Source of the DNA: Ustilaginoidea virens
Taxonomy: Eukaryota > Ascomycota > Sordariomycetes > Hypocreales > Clavicipitaceae
NCBI RefSeq assembly: GCF_000687475.1
Contig: NC_057317.1
Location: 1,860,001-1,924,000, forward strand
DNA: 64,000 nt
Direction of reading: 5' to 3'
Part shown: positions 23,796 through 35,815 of the stretch, piece by piece
Position numbering within the stretch: the first letter of the stretch is position 1
Layout of the letters: each line of letters begins with the position of its first letter
Translations under genes and position numbers: made by a program
The notes under the pieces: generated by a model
Databases searched by the model: none
Told to the model about the DNA's origin: nothing
What the model saw: the letters and a program-made list of their open reading frames with translations, nothing else

Positions 23796-24549
23796 AGCTT
23801 TGAAGTTTGATGCCTTGCAATCCCACGATGGCTGCCGACTCCCCCTCCCCAACCCTCCTCTTCTTTATTTTTCCTCGTCTTCTTCTTTCTCGCGCTTTTT
23901 TTTTTTTTTTTTTTTTTCAAACTTTTCCCAAACGTAGCAACCGGCACAAAGAGAACCCAGCCCCGATACGATGGATGCACAGGCCCCCCCCCCCCGACTC
24001 CGACTCCTTTTGGTGGGGTTTTGTCGACGTCTCACGTCCGATTTGTCCGAAGCCAATGCTGAGGTGACAAGCTGCCGCCACTTTTGGCCCGCCTCGATGG
24101 ATCATCCGTTCTGGGCCGGTCCATGGCCCCATGGCTGGTGTCAACTCAAAAGCCATTGAAAAGCCATTGAAAAGCCATGGTTGGAAAGGACAAAAGGCAG
24201 AACAAGGGGCCGGGGGGCTTCGGGCGGCGTCAAAGGCAGCAGCGAGGCGCCATTAAGAACAAGGCAGGAGCAGGAGGAGGGGTCGGCGTCCGCCTGGGCC
24301 CTTTCCCCCCGTCCTTCGGGCCTCGGGCTCAGAAGGCAGATCTTGTGCCAGCTTTTGTCGACCCTTAATTCTTATCATTGTCCACATCGTCTGTTGAGTA
24401 AGTCTGCGCGTCGTGTTCTTGACAGGTTTCTGTTGCCGGCACGGAAAATGCGCTGGCATTTCTTTCGTCGCCCGCGGCACGTGCTGTTTGCAAACAACGG
24501 AGACGAAGAGCTGGTAACAGCTGGCGACAGCTGGCGACGGCTGACGACG
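23796..24549. other. Intergenic region left of the transposon island
   Basis: 754 bp. T-rich and C-rich tracts at 23895-23920 and 23986-23995, and three tandem copies of AAAAGCCATTG at 24148-24178. It ends with CGACG (24545-24549), the left target duplication of the gypsy element. No coding signal. Confidence 0.6.
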
Positions 24550-24688
24550 TGTCACGATCAATGAGGTCAGAGTGTGTGTTGTAATAGGCTTGGTTCTTCT
24601 CTCTAGCTAATGTCTATGGGGAGCTAATCTATGCGTATATATATATAGGTATTGTCACGTGAGGGTGTCACATAAGTAACATATGATA
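24550..24688 (-). repeat. Gypsy LTR, 3' LTR in element orientation
   Basis: 139 bp, aligned base for base with 42718-42856; the differences I see are transitions. Target duplication CGACG directly precedes it. Confidence 0.88.
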
Positions 24689-26559
24689 AGTGCTGCCCAT
24701 CAAAAAATCAGTATCCTCGCTATGCACGGATCGTAAGTAACTTAATTATCCTTAACGCCTAAGTTCTATTCCTACCTATTACCCCAAGCCTCATCGAAGT
24801 AGGCATTATCATATAGTGGGGATTCCAGTCGTAAGGGAGCGGTAGGTAGTTGAGTCGACTTTATTAGGGTTACTAATGGAGATAGTATATAGGTCGTTCG
24901 TTTTACTAATCGAAGTCTCTTTTTTATCATCTTAGGAGTTAAAGTTGCTAATCTCTTTTTTATCTTAGGAGTTAATATTAGCTACTTAGGAGTCGAAGAG
25001 ACTCTACAATAGTAATGGTTGAGGTACAGTTAATCGCATTAGTGAGTTATTATAGAGCCGATATATTGCGCGTGAAAGCCTTAGTGAGCTTAAATATTTG
25101 CTATATCTGTTAAGTCGTTTGTTCCTTAATGAATTTAGAGTAATACTAAAGGGCCTCTATATATTAGAGTAATTATTCGAACTATTTCTTGGAGATATAA
25201 ATAAGTTAGGGCGCTAGGTAGTTAAAGTCTACTGTTTTTTTAATAGGATTAGTTTAAGCGTAATACTTATTAACGGCTTTAAGTAGGTTAGAAGCGATTT
25301 AAGTCAATTTTGCTAATTCTTAGGCTATATTAGGGGCAGAATAGCTTTATGGGTCGCGATTATAAGTATTATTAGCGAGCTTAAAGATAAATTGGGTCAA
25401 TTTCGTTAGTTCTATAAGTATATTACTAAAGGGTGAGTAAGACAGAGGTTGCTATTAGATGGCCGGAGGGGGTATAAGTTAAGGAGGTGACTACTAATCG
25501 ATCGGGGTAAGCAGAGGTGGCTACTAGTTAATCGGGGTGAAAAATATAGTCGGGGTCGGGCTAAAGGGCGTTATATTCATCAGGGGTTCATCTCTAGTAG
25601 GATAGAAATATCGCTAAACATCGATAATAGAAATAAGATATAGAGGGATCTAATCGAAAAAGGCCTAGTGGTATTAGTATACATTCTAATATTAGGCATT
25701 TCGGGATAATATAGATCCCTAAATTATTTTAGAAATAACTGCTTAAAGGATGTCCTATAGGTCTTTAGGGATTTAAGGCGCAGCCGGAATTTTTTTAGTT
25801 AGGGTATTATTAGATAGTATAGCGTGTATACTAGCGAGGTTAAATAAGGAAAGGATATTTATTAGAAAGGCTACTTCAATAACTTCTTAGGGTAATATCC
25901 TTTAATATAAAAGGAAATACCTAGCGAGAATATATTGCGGTAAGTTAGGTCCGTATGCTTAGATAATGCCGATGATATTCTAATAGGACTATAATGCTGT
26001 AGATTATATAGACATCGTAGGGGGTTATAGGTATTAAGTTTATATACATAAGAGGGTTGAAATGCCAGAATATATGCATAGGAAGGTTAAAATACTAAAA
26101 TAAAGTATAAAGAAGGAAAGAATAGAGGGATAAGAAAAAGAATTAAAGGGGTTAGCCAATATTAGTTAAATAAGGCTAGAGTGAAATAAAAGGGTCTTAT
26201 TATTTAAATAGCTATATCGCCTAGCGGGCTGTATGTTATAGGAGATCGGTAGGAAGTTAAGTCGGTTAAGCTATTACTGCGATAATCGGTTAAGCTACTA
26301 ATGTGATAGTCGGTTGAGCTGCTACTATAATGGAATTAGCTTGATTATTATTCTAATATTGTAATAGTTTTAGGCCGGATGGTTTCTTTAGTATTACATC
26401 CGCTATTATCTACTGGTTATATAAGCTATTAAGATCGGTGAATTTAATATAGTATTAGGTTCTATCTTTTATCGTTTTATAATCGATTATCTACTATATA
26501 TTATAATCGGTAAGGCATACTAGTGCCGATATTAAGGCTGGCCGTTAAAATAGGTCGGG
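24689..26559 (-). other. 3' non-coding part of the gypsy element
   Basis: About 1.9 kb between the integrase C-terminus and the LTR, AT-rich and full of stops. It holds three degenerate ~24-bp copies of a word like ATCGGTTAAGCTACTA (26254-26330). No frame is recognisable. Confidence 0.5.
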
Positions 26560-29500
26560 TATAAAGGGTTCGAAATAGTCGACGGAGATAACTAGGTATA
26601 TTCGCTAAGTATCTAGGAGATTAAGCTTATAGGCCGATCTGCCTATATATTGCGTCACCTCGAATAGGCCGGTAAATTTAGCAGAATACTTTTGGCTGAG
26701 TTATAATAGGATTAAGTATCTTTTTTTATTAAGATAGATAAGTATTTTATCGCTAGGTTGAAAGAATATTAATTGGTGTTTATTATTATAGTGCGATTTT
26801 ATTTAGATAGCGGCGATAGCTATTGCGTTATAGGCTTAGAGTCGTTCTTTAACGCGATTAAGTAAGTCTAGAGGAGGGTATATAAATACGCTAATAATAT
26901 CATTAGGGTTGAAGCTAAGAATGATCTAGTTTAGCGAAGCTCTAGTTAATACATTTAGGGTATTATTAAATTTAAATTAGAGTTTAGGCAGAATTATCTC
27001 CTACTAATATAAATCTTCTAGGTGATAAATATAGATTCGGACTATTAACTTAATCTATTAAATTATTTATTCTATTTGACTATCTATTTGGGGATAATAG
27101 GCTATTAAGTAGAGCAGTTTCTGTTAAAATCCTATAGTAGCCTACTAGGCTGCTGGCCTTATGCCCTACTGGCCTACTAACCTTCTGGCCCTTATACCGC
27201 CTCTTGGACTTATGGTAGTATTACCTTAGGCCTTTGCCTTTTACCTTAAGGATTTTCAGTGGATTATTTACTGTATATCAAGTAAGGTAGGCCTTGTTGA
27301 AAAGGTGTGGCATTGCTAAATTAGCGTGGTTGCCTACTAGCGTGGTGGCGGCCTACTAGCGTGGTGTGGCATTGCTAAATTAGCGTGGTGGCCTACTAGC
27401 GTGGTGGCTAGTCCACTAGTGTGGTGGTTAGTCACTAGCGTGGTGGCTAGTTACTAGTGCGGTGACTAATTACTAGTGCGGTGGTTAGGGTGGTTGGAAA
27501 GGCCGGATATAGTGGGGCTGCTGACGTATCATATACGTGGCATAGTGAGCATTACGGGGAGCTATCTTACTGGCTACCCTGAATGCCTGGGCCCACCCCT
27601 CCTTCGTGTATATATAGGATAGCTTTCCCCCTTCTTTCTAGATAGTTAAAGGGCAGCACAATCGAGTCTGTTAATGCACTATATGCCTCTTAACTTCCAC
27701 CTTCCCTGCGTTTCTGGTTATCTTATATTTGCCTTGCCTTTACACTTGCCCTGCTTTATAGCACTTGTATAGTCTTAGGACTTAGTGAAAAATCTAGTAT
27801 TTATACTAAGATTAGTTCACAGGTCGCAGACAGTTTTGTGCCATCTAGCTAGCTAGTAAGGCTTTGCTTTTATAGTGACCTTGAGAATTGCAATAGTTTC
27901 GTGCCTATTAATTTCTAAAAACTAGACTATATAGCAGATAAGAATCTCCTATTTCTATTGCTAATGACTATCTTTAGGATCCCCTAGTTATAGGATAATA
28001 GTCTGTCATAGAGGAGGGAGGCGTATTAATATACAGATAAGGCGTTTTTATAGGGTGCTATTATCAACTATTTGCTGAATTTGTCGATTATAACTAATAT
28101 AGAGTCGTTATTATTAAGGGAGGTTGGCAAGGATAGCAAAAAGTTAATAGAAATTATATAATAGGGATAGGGGGGAGGTAATAGGGGTTATAAATTACTG
28201 TATCGTTAATAACGTCAAAGGTAGTAGATTTGGCAGAGGGGATAGCTTCAAAGGTAGTCTCTGAAATATTATAATCCCTTATAGATGCAAAACTATTGAA
28301 CTGCCTTACTTAACTTTAAGTAATCTAGATGGTTTCCGTCATATATAACGGCGAAGACTTTAGTTATTGCGTTCTTAGGTATATATAACTTAGGCAGGCA
28401 GTCTAAGGATATTTTCTAGAGCAAATCGTCTATTTATTTAAAGGGAAGAGAGGCCCTATCTTCTGCAGGTAATTAACTATTACTATCGATTATAGATTTA
28501 ATATATGACTATACTAGGTTTTTATTATATCCTTTCTATAAAAGTCTGCGAAATTCTAAAGAAATACTAACTAAGTTTATTATAGGCCTTTCGGCAGTAG
28601 CGATAACGTTAGAGGGGATAAGTGATAGATAAGTGGGATTATATTGAATATTATAGGTAGAGGCGGCGGGGAAATCTATCTAGTACTTTAGTCGATTATC
28701 GGGAAGTTATTTAAGTTAATTAGGTGCTATTAACTTATAAGTCGGTAAGATAGTCGGCAGATGACTTAATGCGTTAGGGATAAGGTAGTCTTTACCTAGT
28801 TTGTAAATAGCTTTAATATTGAATTAGCTAATATATTCTAAGGCACGGATTATTTTCTTATTGACGGCATATCGGCTAGAAGTATTAGCTATATCGACCT
28901 ATTGCGCTAGGTTAATAATTGAGTGATAATCGGTAAAGTAAATAACGGGAGGCTTCTTAATCGCCTCGATCTAATATCTAGCCTTTCTTAGCATCTATAT
29001 ATATCTGCAAATTTTAAGTTTAGTAGACTAGTATTTCTTTTCAATATCCGAAAGTATTTTTAAGAGGAAAGCTATTAGTTATATACTGGTGCGCGGGGGA
29101 TATATGGTAATAACGCCATCCGTTCTTAGTTTAGGAATAGTATCGTCTTTAATATAGTAGACTATAACTCTAATTCCTTTTCCTAAAGTATTAAAGTCTA
29201 TAAAAAGATGCCTAATAAGGGAAAATAAGTAGAGGATCTTATTATCTATAAGGGCCTTTTTAATTATATTAAATAAATCGACTTCTACTTTAGTGGGCAG
29301 TAATACTCTAATGCTAGTAGCCTATTTCTTCCTTACCGGTTTTAAGTTCTTAGGAGGGTCTTTCTTTAATTAAGTAAGTCGTAAAAGATTAGTCTTACAT
29401 TACTATAATAGTTCGATAATAGATATATAACCCGGTATATTATATCGAAGTGATCCTATAAAGCCTAAAAGATGCTCAAGGGCATATAGCGTCTTAGGGA

Positions 29501-31324
29501 ATTATAGATTTCTAATTACTGTGAGTTTTTATTCGGTAGTAGCTATACCGAGTGAGTCGATAAGCTTACTTAATACTACTACTCTAGGGAAAGCGATAAA
29601 TATCTTAGCCGGGCTAATAGAGATATTATTTTTTAGAAGTCAAGTAAATAGGTTAACTAGGTCGAGTATATACTATTGAAACGAAGAGGAGGCAATAATA
29701 ATATTATCGCAATATATATCGGCGTTTGATCCCCTTAGGATATTATCTATCTTACGCTAGACGTAGGCGTTAGAACCCTTATAGCCTAGAATAGGGACAT
29801 AAAAGGTATATTAACCATTATGGGTTATAATAGTAAATGCCTATCTAGAGTCTGGGTAGATAAGCCATTAGTAGTAGAAACTTATAGCATCGATAACGGT
29901 TATATAAATAGTATTAGCTAGCTTCGTGATAATATCCTCTTATTTTCTTATTGGGTAGGTATTAAGTATCGTTATTGAATTGAGCCTTTAGATATTAACT
30001 ACTATACGACCTTTTCTCTTATTAGCTATGCCCTACTAAATAATAAAGACTAGGAATGCAAATAAGATATGGGAGGTGGTGCGGTATGCTTTATCCTTTG
30101 CGACTAGACTATATATAGTATCTTCGACTATTTTGCAGTCGTTGGGGCTAATTAGGTAAATTTTGCATTTCTTAGGTATTATATCCTCCTATCTAGGTTT
30201 TATTTGGATGTATATCTACTCTTCTAGTGGGATATAGGCAAAACCTTTATCCTTAAATAAGTCGGCAAATTTATTAATAAGTTTTTAGAGTTAATTAAGT
30301 TCTTCTAGGTTGCCTAAATTATAGATATTGACGCCTATAGAGTGAATATAGGTTGATATAGTATTAGCGGCTATATATTCTAGTATAAGTATTTTAACCT
30401 TAGGGTTGTAAGTTAAAATAGTAGCTAAATTGGCTACTTTTGCGGAATTCGTATAATCGATAAGAAAGGCTTAGGTATAATAATCTATAGGGTATATCTA
30501 TCCTATAAGTTGATTTTTACATATTAGAATACGTCGTGGGGAGGTATTATAGACGATAATATATGCTATTTTGTAATTAATTATAGAAGCGAATTGTTAC
30601 AGATTTAGAGTAATAGTTAGCTTAAAGATTATTTAGTGATCCTTTAGGACTCTTATATTAACTAGTATTAGCATATGCGAGTATAAAGGGATGACTATAG
30701 TGCTAAATGCCCTAACTAGGTGGATAGTAAGAGGTAACTAATACTAGGCGGATATTGGGATGTATATATCCTCGCACTTAGTGAGGATAGTATATCCTTT
30801 GCTGTTAATAATATTAATTTATTCGGGATTAAGGTAGTCTATACCGATTAATATATTAGCTTAGAGTAAGTCGATAATTGCTATTTCGCAAATGAATACG
30901 GCAATAGCTAGACTACTATTCGGTTTCTTACCTAGGAAGTTTAATATTAGTATTGTGTATCTATCTGTAATATGCTTATCTAAACTGATGCTATTAATAG
31001 TAATTAGCTAAGCTTGAGTTCTGATTTAATTATTAGGGAAGTTTTTTGTAAGCTAGGTAGAGTCGATAAGACTAATAGAGCATCCTATATCGGTATATAT
31101 GTCGAACTGGTTATAAGGATTATTAAGGTTAGGAGAAATCTAGAATCTTAAGTAGGTCTAGGACCTAAAAGTAAATCTAAGGCTTGCATCCCTTTATATA
31201 TTAATAGAAGAGTAAATCACCGGGATATCTATATAATTAGTGTTAATTAGGTCAGGTTAAGAAGATCCTATATAGGTAGTATAATTAGATGCTTTTGCTT
31301 TATAAGTAGTTTGATCCGTCTAAT
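26560..31324 (-). pseudogene. Gypsy pol remnant: protease, reverse transcriptase, RNase H, integrase
   Basis: Read from right to left. The protease site reads D-I-G-C-S (31080-31091), where an active enzyme has D-T/S-G. Reverse transcriptase YCDN (29703-29714) replaces the catalytic YxDD. An RNase H stretch reads VIYFTDYHSI near 28900-28960. An integrase zinc-binding region ends in CPLCQ-like residues (about 28230-28400). The integrase C-terminal segment AKFTGLFEVTQYIGRSAYKL lies near 26620-26690. Many in-frame TAG/TAA stops at former Gln and Trp codons break it. The copia solo LTR at 27122-27895 interrupts the integrase. It is dead, and the changes match RIP at CpA. Confidence 0.8.
27122..27895 (+). 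mobile_element. Solo LTR of the copia family
   Basis: 774 bp, alignable along its length with the LTRs of the copia element at 34387-39747 (TGTTAAAATC... to ...TTGCAATA). Five-base target duplications GTTTC flank it (27117-27121 and 27896-27900), so it is a true insertion reduced by LTR-LTR recombination. It is about 50 bp longer than the 722-bp LTRs because of extra copies of a GTGGTGGCTAGT-like minisatellite at about 27320-27490. Confidence 0.92.
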
Positions 31325-31340
31325 ATAAGGGGGGGATAGG
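31325..31340 (+). repeat. Left target-site duplication of the LINE
   Basis: ATAAGGGGGGGATAGG, identical to 40326-40341 across all 16 bases. Confidence 0.88.
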
Positions 31341-33300
31341 TCCGCACCGCCCTTTACTATATAGCTAGCTGGAAGGCCCCCGGACCGGACGGGCTACCTA
31401 CGGGTTTCCTTAAGGCATGCGGCCCCCCCTTAATTACAGCTCTCACCCACCTTCTTAACGAGTCCTACCGCACCGGGCACTACCCGGCTTAGTTCCGGGA
31501 GGCCTGCGTAATCGTGCTAAGAAAGCCGGGAAAGAAACTAGAGGAATACTTTAAAGCGGGAGGCTAGAGACTGATATCCTTACTTAACCTAACCGGTAAA
31601 GTCCTAAAAGCCGCGGTAGCGCGCCGGCTTACCGCCGCCCTCGAGGAGGGCAATTTACTCCTAGACCTTTAGATAGGAAATAGAGCTAATCGTTCTATAG
31701 ATATAGCCCTTAATACTCTTGTGGAAATAATTCGCACGGTGTGGCACTACGGCGGGATCGCCTTACTCCTCCAGCTTAATATATCTACAGCCTATAATAT
31801 AGTGAACTATATTCGACTTACCTACCTACTTTTAGAAAAAGGATTGCCACTATAGATTGCAATATAGGTCTGCGGCTTTACCGACTCTTATATAGCGCGA
31901 ATTCACTTTAAGGGCAAATTAACTAATAACCTACCTATTACTGCTAGGGTCCTATAAGGGTCCTCTTTCTCCCTTATCTTTTTCCTAGTCTATATTGTAC
32001 CGCTCTACGAGAGGCTTAAAGAAGTAGCCTCTACTATTACCCTAGGGTTCGCAGATAATACTAATATTATAGTATATAGGAGGAGTATAGGGGAGATCTA
32101 GACCCTACTTAAAAAGGCATAGACGATTTATAAAGAGTAGTTTAAATAAGCTAGGCTTAATTTCAACCTAGGGAAGAGTAAGCTTATCTATTTTATGCGT
32201 GCCTATAAGGCGGATGAGATGCTAGTCCGACTTAGGACCGCAACGATTTAGCTAAAGTAGTATGCCTATTTCCTAGGGGTTAAAATCTACCGAAAACTTT
32301 AGTAGTATAAATATCGTATAAAAATAGCTAAAAAGCTTAAGCGGTAGCGACTCGCCCTTATAGCGATAGCGGCCTCTATATAGGGATATTAATATAGGGA
32401 GGCCCGATTGGTCTATATGTAGGTCATTCGTACTACTATTGCTTTTGGCGCGGGAGTTTAGTATACCTTTACCGCCCCTAGCGGGGTAGCGAAAGGTATT
32501 ATAAAATTACTAACTATAGAATAATTATTTTGCCTTTAAATTATTATTAGGGCCTTTAAGGCTATACCGATAGATATCCTTAAGACTAAAGCGGCTATAC
32601 TACCTATCGATTTATACCTAAACTATATCTGCTAGCGATTCTTAGAAAGAATAGTAAAGATTAGGATAGCTAAGCGAATTAACCGCGCCTCTACTATAGT
32701 AGTAGTAATACTCCGATGCTATTAGTAGAGTAATTATAAAGGACCCTAAATATATATCCTATTCCTAAAACTTGACTTATAGTAGCTAATAGCTAAAGAA
32801 TGCTTAGTAAAAGAGTGGCTTATTAGGTAGTCTAAATACCGAGCCGCTGTAAGAGCGAGACGGCGGTAGTATAAGCCTATAGCAGTAGAAAAGGCCCTAG
32901 ACTTCTAATCTATAGCTATAATAATTTAGCTTTATAATAGCCTCTTTAAATATAAATCGGCTATACTTATTTAGCTTTATATAAAAAAGATCGGATTGAA
33001 TTCCTTCCTCTACTAGTGCTAAATCCCTATTATGCCCTCGCCTTTCTGCTAATGCGGGGAAGCCTCTAAAGACTATTATTACTTAATCCTCTTTTGCCTA
33101 AAATATAAATAATAGCACTAATAGCTATACGGGACCGGCTTAAGCTTTTTCCGAGACTATTAAGGGATCTCTATTGCCTTTAATAAGCTAAGCCTCGTTT
33201 ACCGATTTATACGCTAGATCTTTAGCTTTAACCGCCTTAACTAATTCTAGCTCGCTTAATCGCTCTAGCGACCCGCCCCCGTAGAAGCATTAGGCTGACC
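31341..33300 (+). pseudogene. LINE reverse transcriptase remnant (Tad1/I-like)
   Basis: In one frame: WKAPGPDGLPTGFLKACG (from about 31373), then a stop where the LQGSPLS-like block should begin (about 31950), FADN (32048-32059) in place of FADD, and near 33045-33110 a zinc-knuckle-like CQCGEASKDYYYLILFC with Tyr where the family has His. The N-terminal gag-like ORF and endonuclease are absent through 5' truncation. Stops are TAG/TAA at former Gln/Trp codons. It is not functional. Confidence 0.75.
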
Positions 33301-34146
33301 CCGACCGCCCAATACTACCCTTAATATCTAATAATAATATCCCAATGCGGGAGAGAGGAGATATAGTAAGCGGATAAATATAATTAATTCTTAGCTACTC
33401 TAAAGCTATAATTTTAATATTAGAGCCCCCCTCCCCCCCCCCTTTCCCCTCCCCCGCCGGCCCCTATAGTAGCCCCCCCTCCCTCTCCCCCTTCTCCCCC
33501 TCCCCTTCTACCGCCCTCTTCTATCCCTAAGAGATAAATAGCTCTAATATAGCCTAGATGCCCTCTAATGCTTCTATTTTATATTCCTTAAGGTCTAGCG
33601 CCTCCCGGGTTACCCTAGGAGCGATGCTCCCCCCTACTATTACTGCCGCCGCTGCTACCTTCCCCCTACTATAGGCAGTTAATACTTACTATACCCTTAA
33701 CTAGAGGGTATAATAGTTATCAACCTATCTATATTAGCACTTATCCTATATAGTCCCTGCACCTTATATATACCTCCCCCCCTACGGCTAGTACTTTTTA
33801 GGCACCTAGGAGGGCGTAAATAGACTTTTGGTTTTTAGGAGTCTATTTAAAGGGTCGGTAGGTCTTCCCTGCCGCAATATATACAAAATATGCCGCTTTA
33901 GGCCTTATATAGTACTATACTATATTACTATCGTTCGAATGCTGGTTAGATTAAGGTTCGGTCGGTCGGGTCCTATCTTATTAAAAGTAATAACGATATT
34001 TAGGGTCTTTAGCCCGCATTAGGTAAGGGTCGTAGGGCTAGCCTTATAGCTCGCCGGGCTAATAATAATAGGTTAGTAATACTAGTACGGCGGGAGCGGG
34101 TAGTACCTACCCCTTTATCTAAAGATACCAACTTTTTCGGTATACT

Positions 34147-34255
34147 GCTGCTATTATTATTATTGCTATTGCTATAGCTATTGCTGCTGCTGCTGTTGCT
34201 GCTGCTAATACTATTGCTGCTGCTGTCGCTAATGCTAATGCTGCTACTATTATTA
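34147..34255 (+). repeat. CTG/CTA triplet-rich tract in the LINE 3' region
   Basis: Imperfect CTG, CTA, TTG and TTA triplets over about 109 bp. Confidence 0.8.
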
Positions 34256-34386
34256 CCGCCCTACCGTATAGGTTAGCGTTATCCCTATAGCGCTAGAGAA
34301 TAGGGCTTAAGGGGATTATATATAGAAAAATAATAGCTATATAGAAAGGAAGAAAAAGGGATTAAGAAGTCGGGGGGCACCTATAC

Positions 34387-35108
34387 TGTTAAAATCCTAT
34401 AGTAGCCTACTAGGCTGCTGGCCTAATGCCCTACTGGCCTACTAACCTTCTGACCATTATACCGCCTCTTGGACTTACGGTAGTCTTACCAACCTTAGGC
34501 CTTTGCCTTTTACCTTAGGATTTTCAGTGGATTATTTACTGTATATCAAGTAAGGTAGGCCTTATTAAAAAAGGTGTGGCATTGCTAAATTAGCGTGGTG
34601 GGCCTACTAGTGTGGTGGCTAGTCCACTAGTGTGGTGGGTAGTCACTAGCGTGGTGGTTAGTCACTAGCGTGGTGGCTAATTACTAGTGCGGTGGTTAGG
34701 GTGGTTAGAAAGGCTGGATATAGTGGGGCTGCTGACGTATTATATACGTGGCATAGCAAGCATTACGGGGAGCTTTCTTACTGGCTACCTTGGATGCCTG
34801 GGCCCACCCCTCCTTCGTATATATATAGGATAGCTTTTCCCCTTCTTTCTAGATAGTAGAAGGGCAGCACAATCGAGTCTGTTAATGCACTATATGCCTC
34901 TTAACTTCTTACCTTCTCTGCGTTTTCTGGTTATCTTATATTTGCCTTGCCTTTACACTTGCCTTGCTTTATAGCACTTGTATAGTCTTAAGACTTGGTG
35001 AAAAATCTAGTATTTATACTAAGATTAGTTCACAGGTCGCAGACAGTCTTATGCCATCTAGCTAGCTAGTAAGGCTCTGCTTTTATAGTGACCTTGAGAA
35101 TTGCAATA
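34387..35108 (+). repeat. Copia 5' LTR
   Basis: 722 bp, TGTTAAAATC to TTGCAATA. It carries 4-5 degenerate copies of a ~20-bp GTGGTGGYTAGTCACTAG minisatellite at about 34600-34700. Confidence 0.93.
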
Positions 35109-35120
35109 GGTTATGAGCCC
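35109..35120 (+). other. Copia primer-binding site matching the initiator tRNA-Met anticodon region
   Basis: GGTTATGAGCCC abuts the 5' LTR. Its complement GGGCTCATAACC is the anticodon stem-loop of initiator tRNA-Met (CAT anticodon). This fits the half-tRNA priming known for Drosophila copia and yeast Ty5. Confidence 0.75.
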
Positions 35121-35815
35121 GGGTTTTTACTTCTTTGTTTTTACCCTACCTCTTTTGTGTTCACCCCTTGGTCTCTCTTGCTTATTAGTACTACTAATAT
35201 AGCTATCCTTTGGTATCCTTGGCTTACCCTTATCACCTTTGGCTTACCCTTTGTTACCTACGGCATTACCCTGCGGCAATCAACGGCGTACCCCTACGGC
35301 AACTTACGGCGTAACCTTACGGCACTTTTAGCGTAACCTTACGTTATTTTCGGAGTAACCTACGGCACCTACGGATTTTATAGTGTGATATCTACCACAC
35401 TATACCACTGTATAACACCTTTGCACCTAGTGCACGACACCTACTGCACTATACGGCACCTGTTATACTCTTCCACTTATAGCACTTTTGGTACGGCACT
35501 TACGGCACCTTTTATATTACGGCACCTATAGCACCTACGTCACCTACGGCACTTACGGCACCTTTATATTACGGCACCACATAAGCACCTTAAATACTAA
35601 CGCTATATTCTGGACTTGCATAACGCCTATGGCATTTGTGCTTTTATACTGAGACCTACCGCTATATTCTGCGGTTACCTTTTATAGTAGGCTACTAGCC
35701 ACTATATTTACTAGCTGTCCAGCTAGTTACTCGACTATTTTGCCAGCTATTTAGCTGGTTATTCATCTGTTCCTACAGCTATTGGCACCATTTTTAACGA
35801 CTTTTAACCACTATA
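35121..35815 (+). other. Copia leader with ACGGCAC-rich repeats
   Basis: About 700 bp between primer site and first ATG. Degenerate copies of TACGGCACCT recur many times at 35260-35590. No frame continues through it. Confidence 0.7.

Noticed and set aside
24550..24688. Independent MITE insertions at both ends of the island
   Set aside because: Equal length, same orientation and a shared CGACG duplication fit one LTR pair of a single element better.
26254..26330. CRISPR-like short repeats in the gypsy 3' region
   Set aside because: Three degenerate contiguous copies without spacers, inside a eukaryotic transposon.
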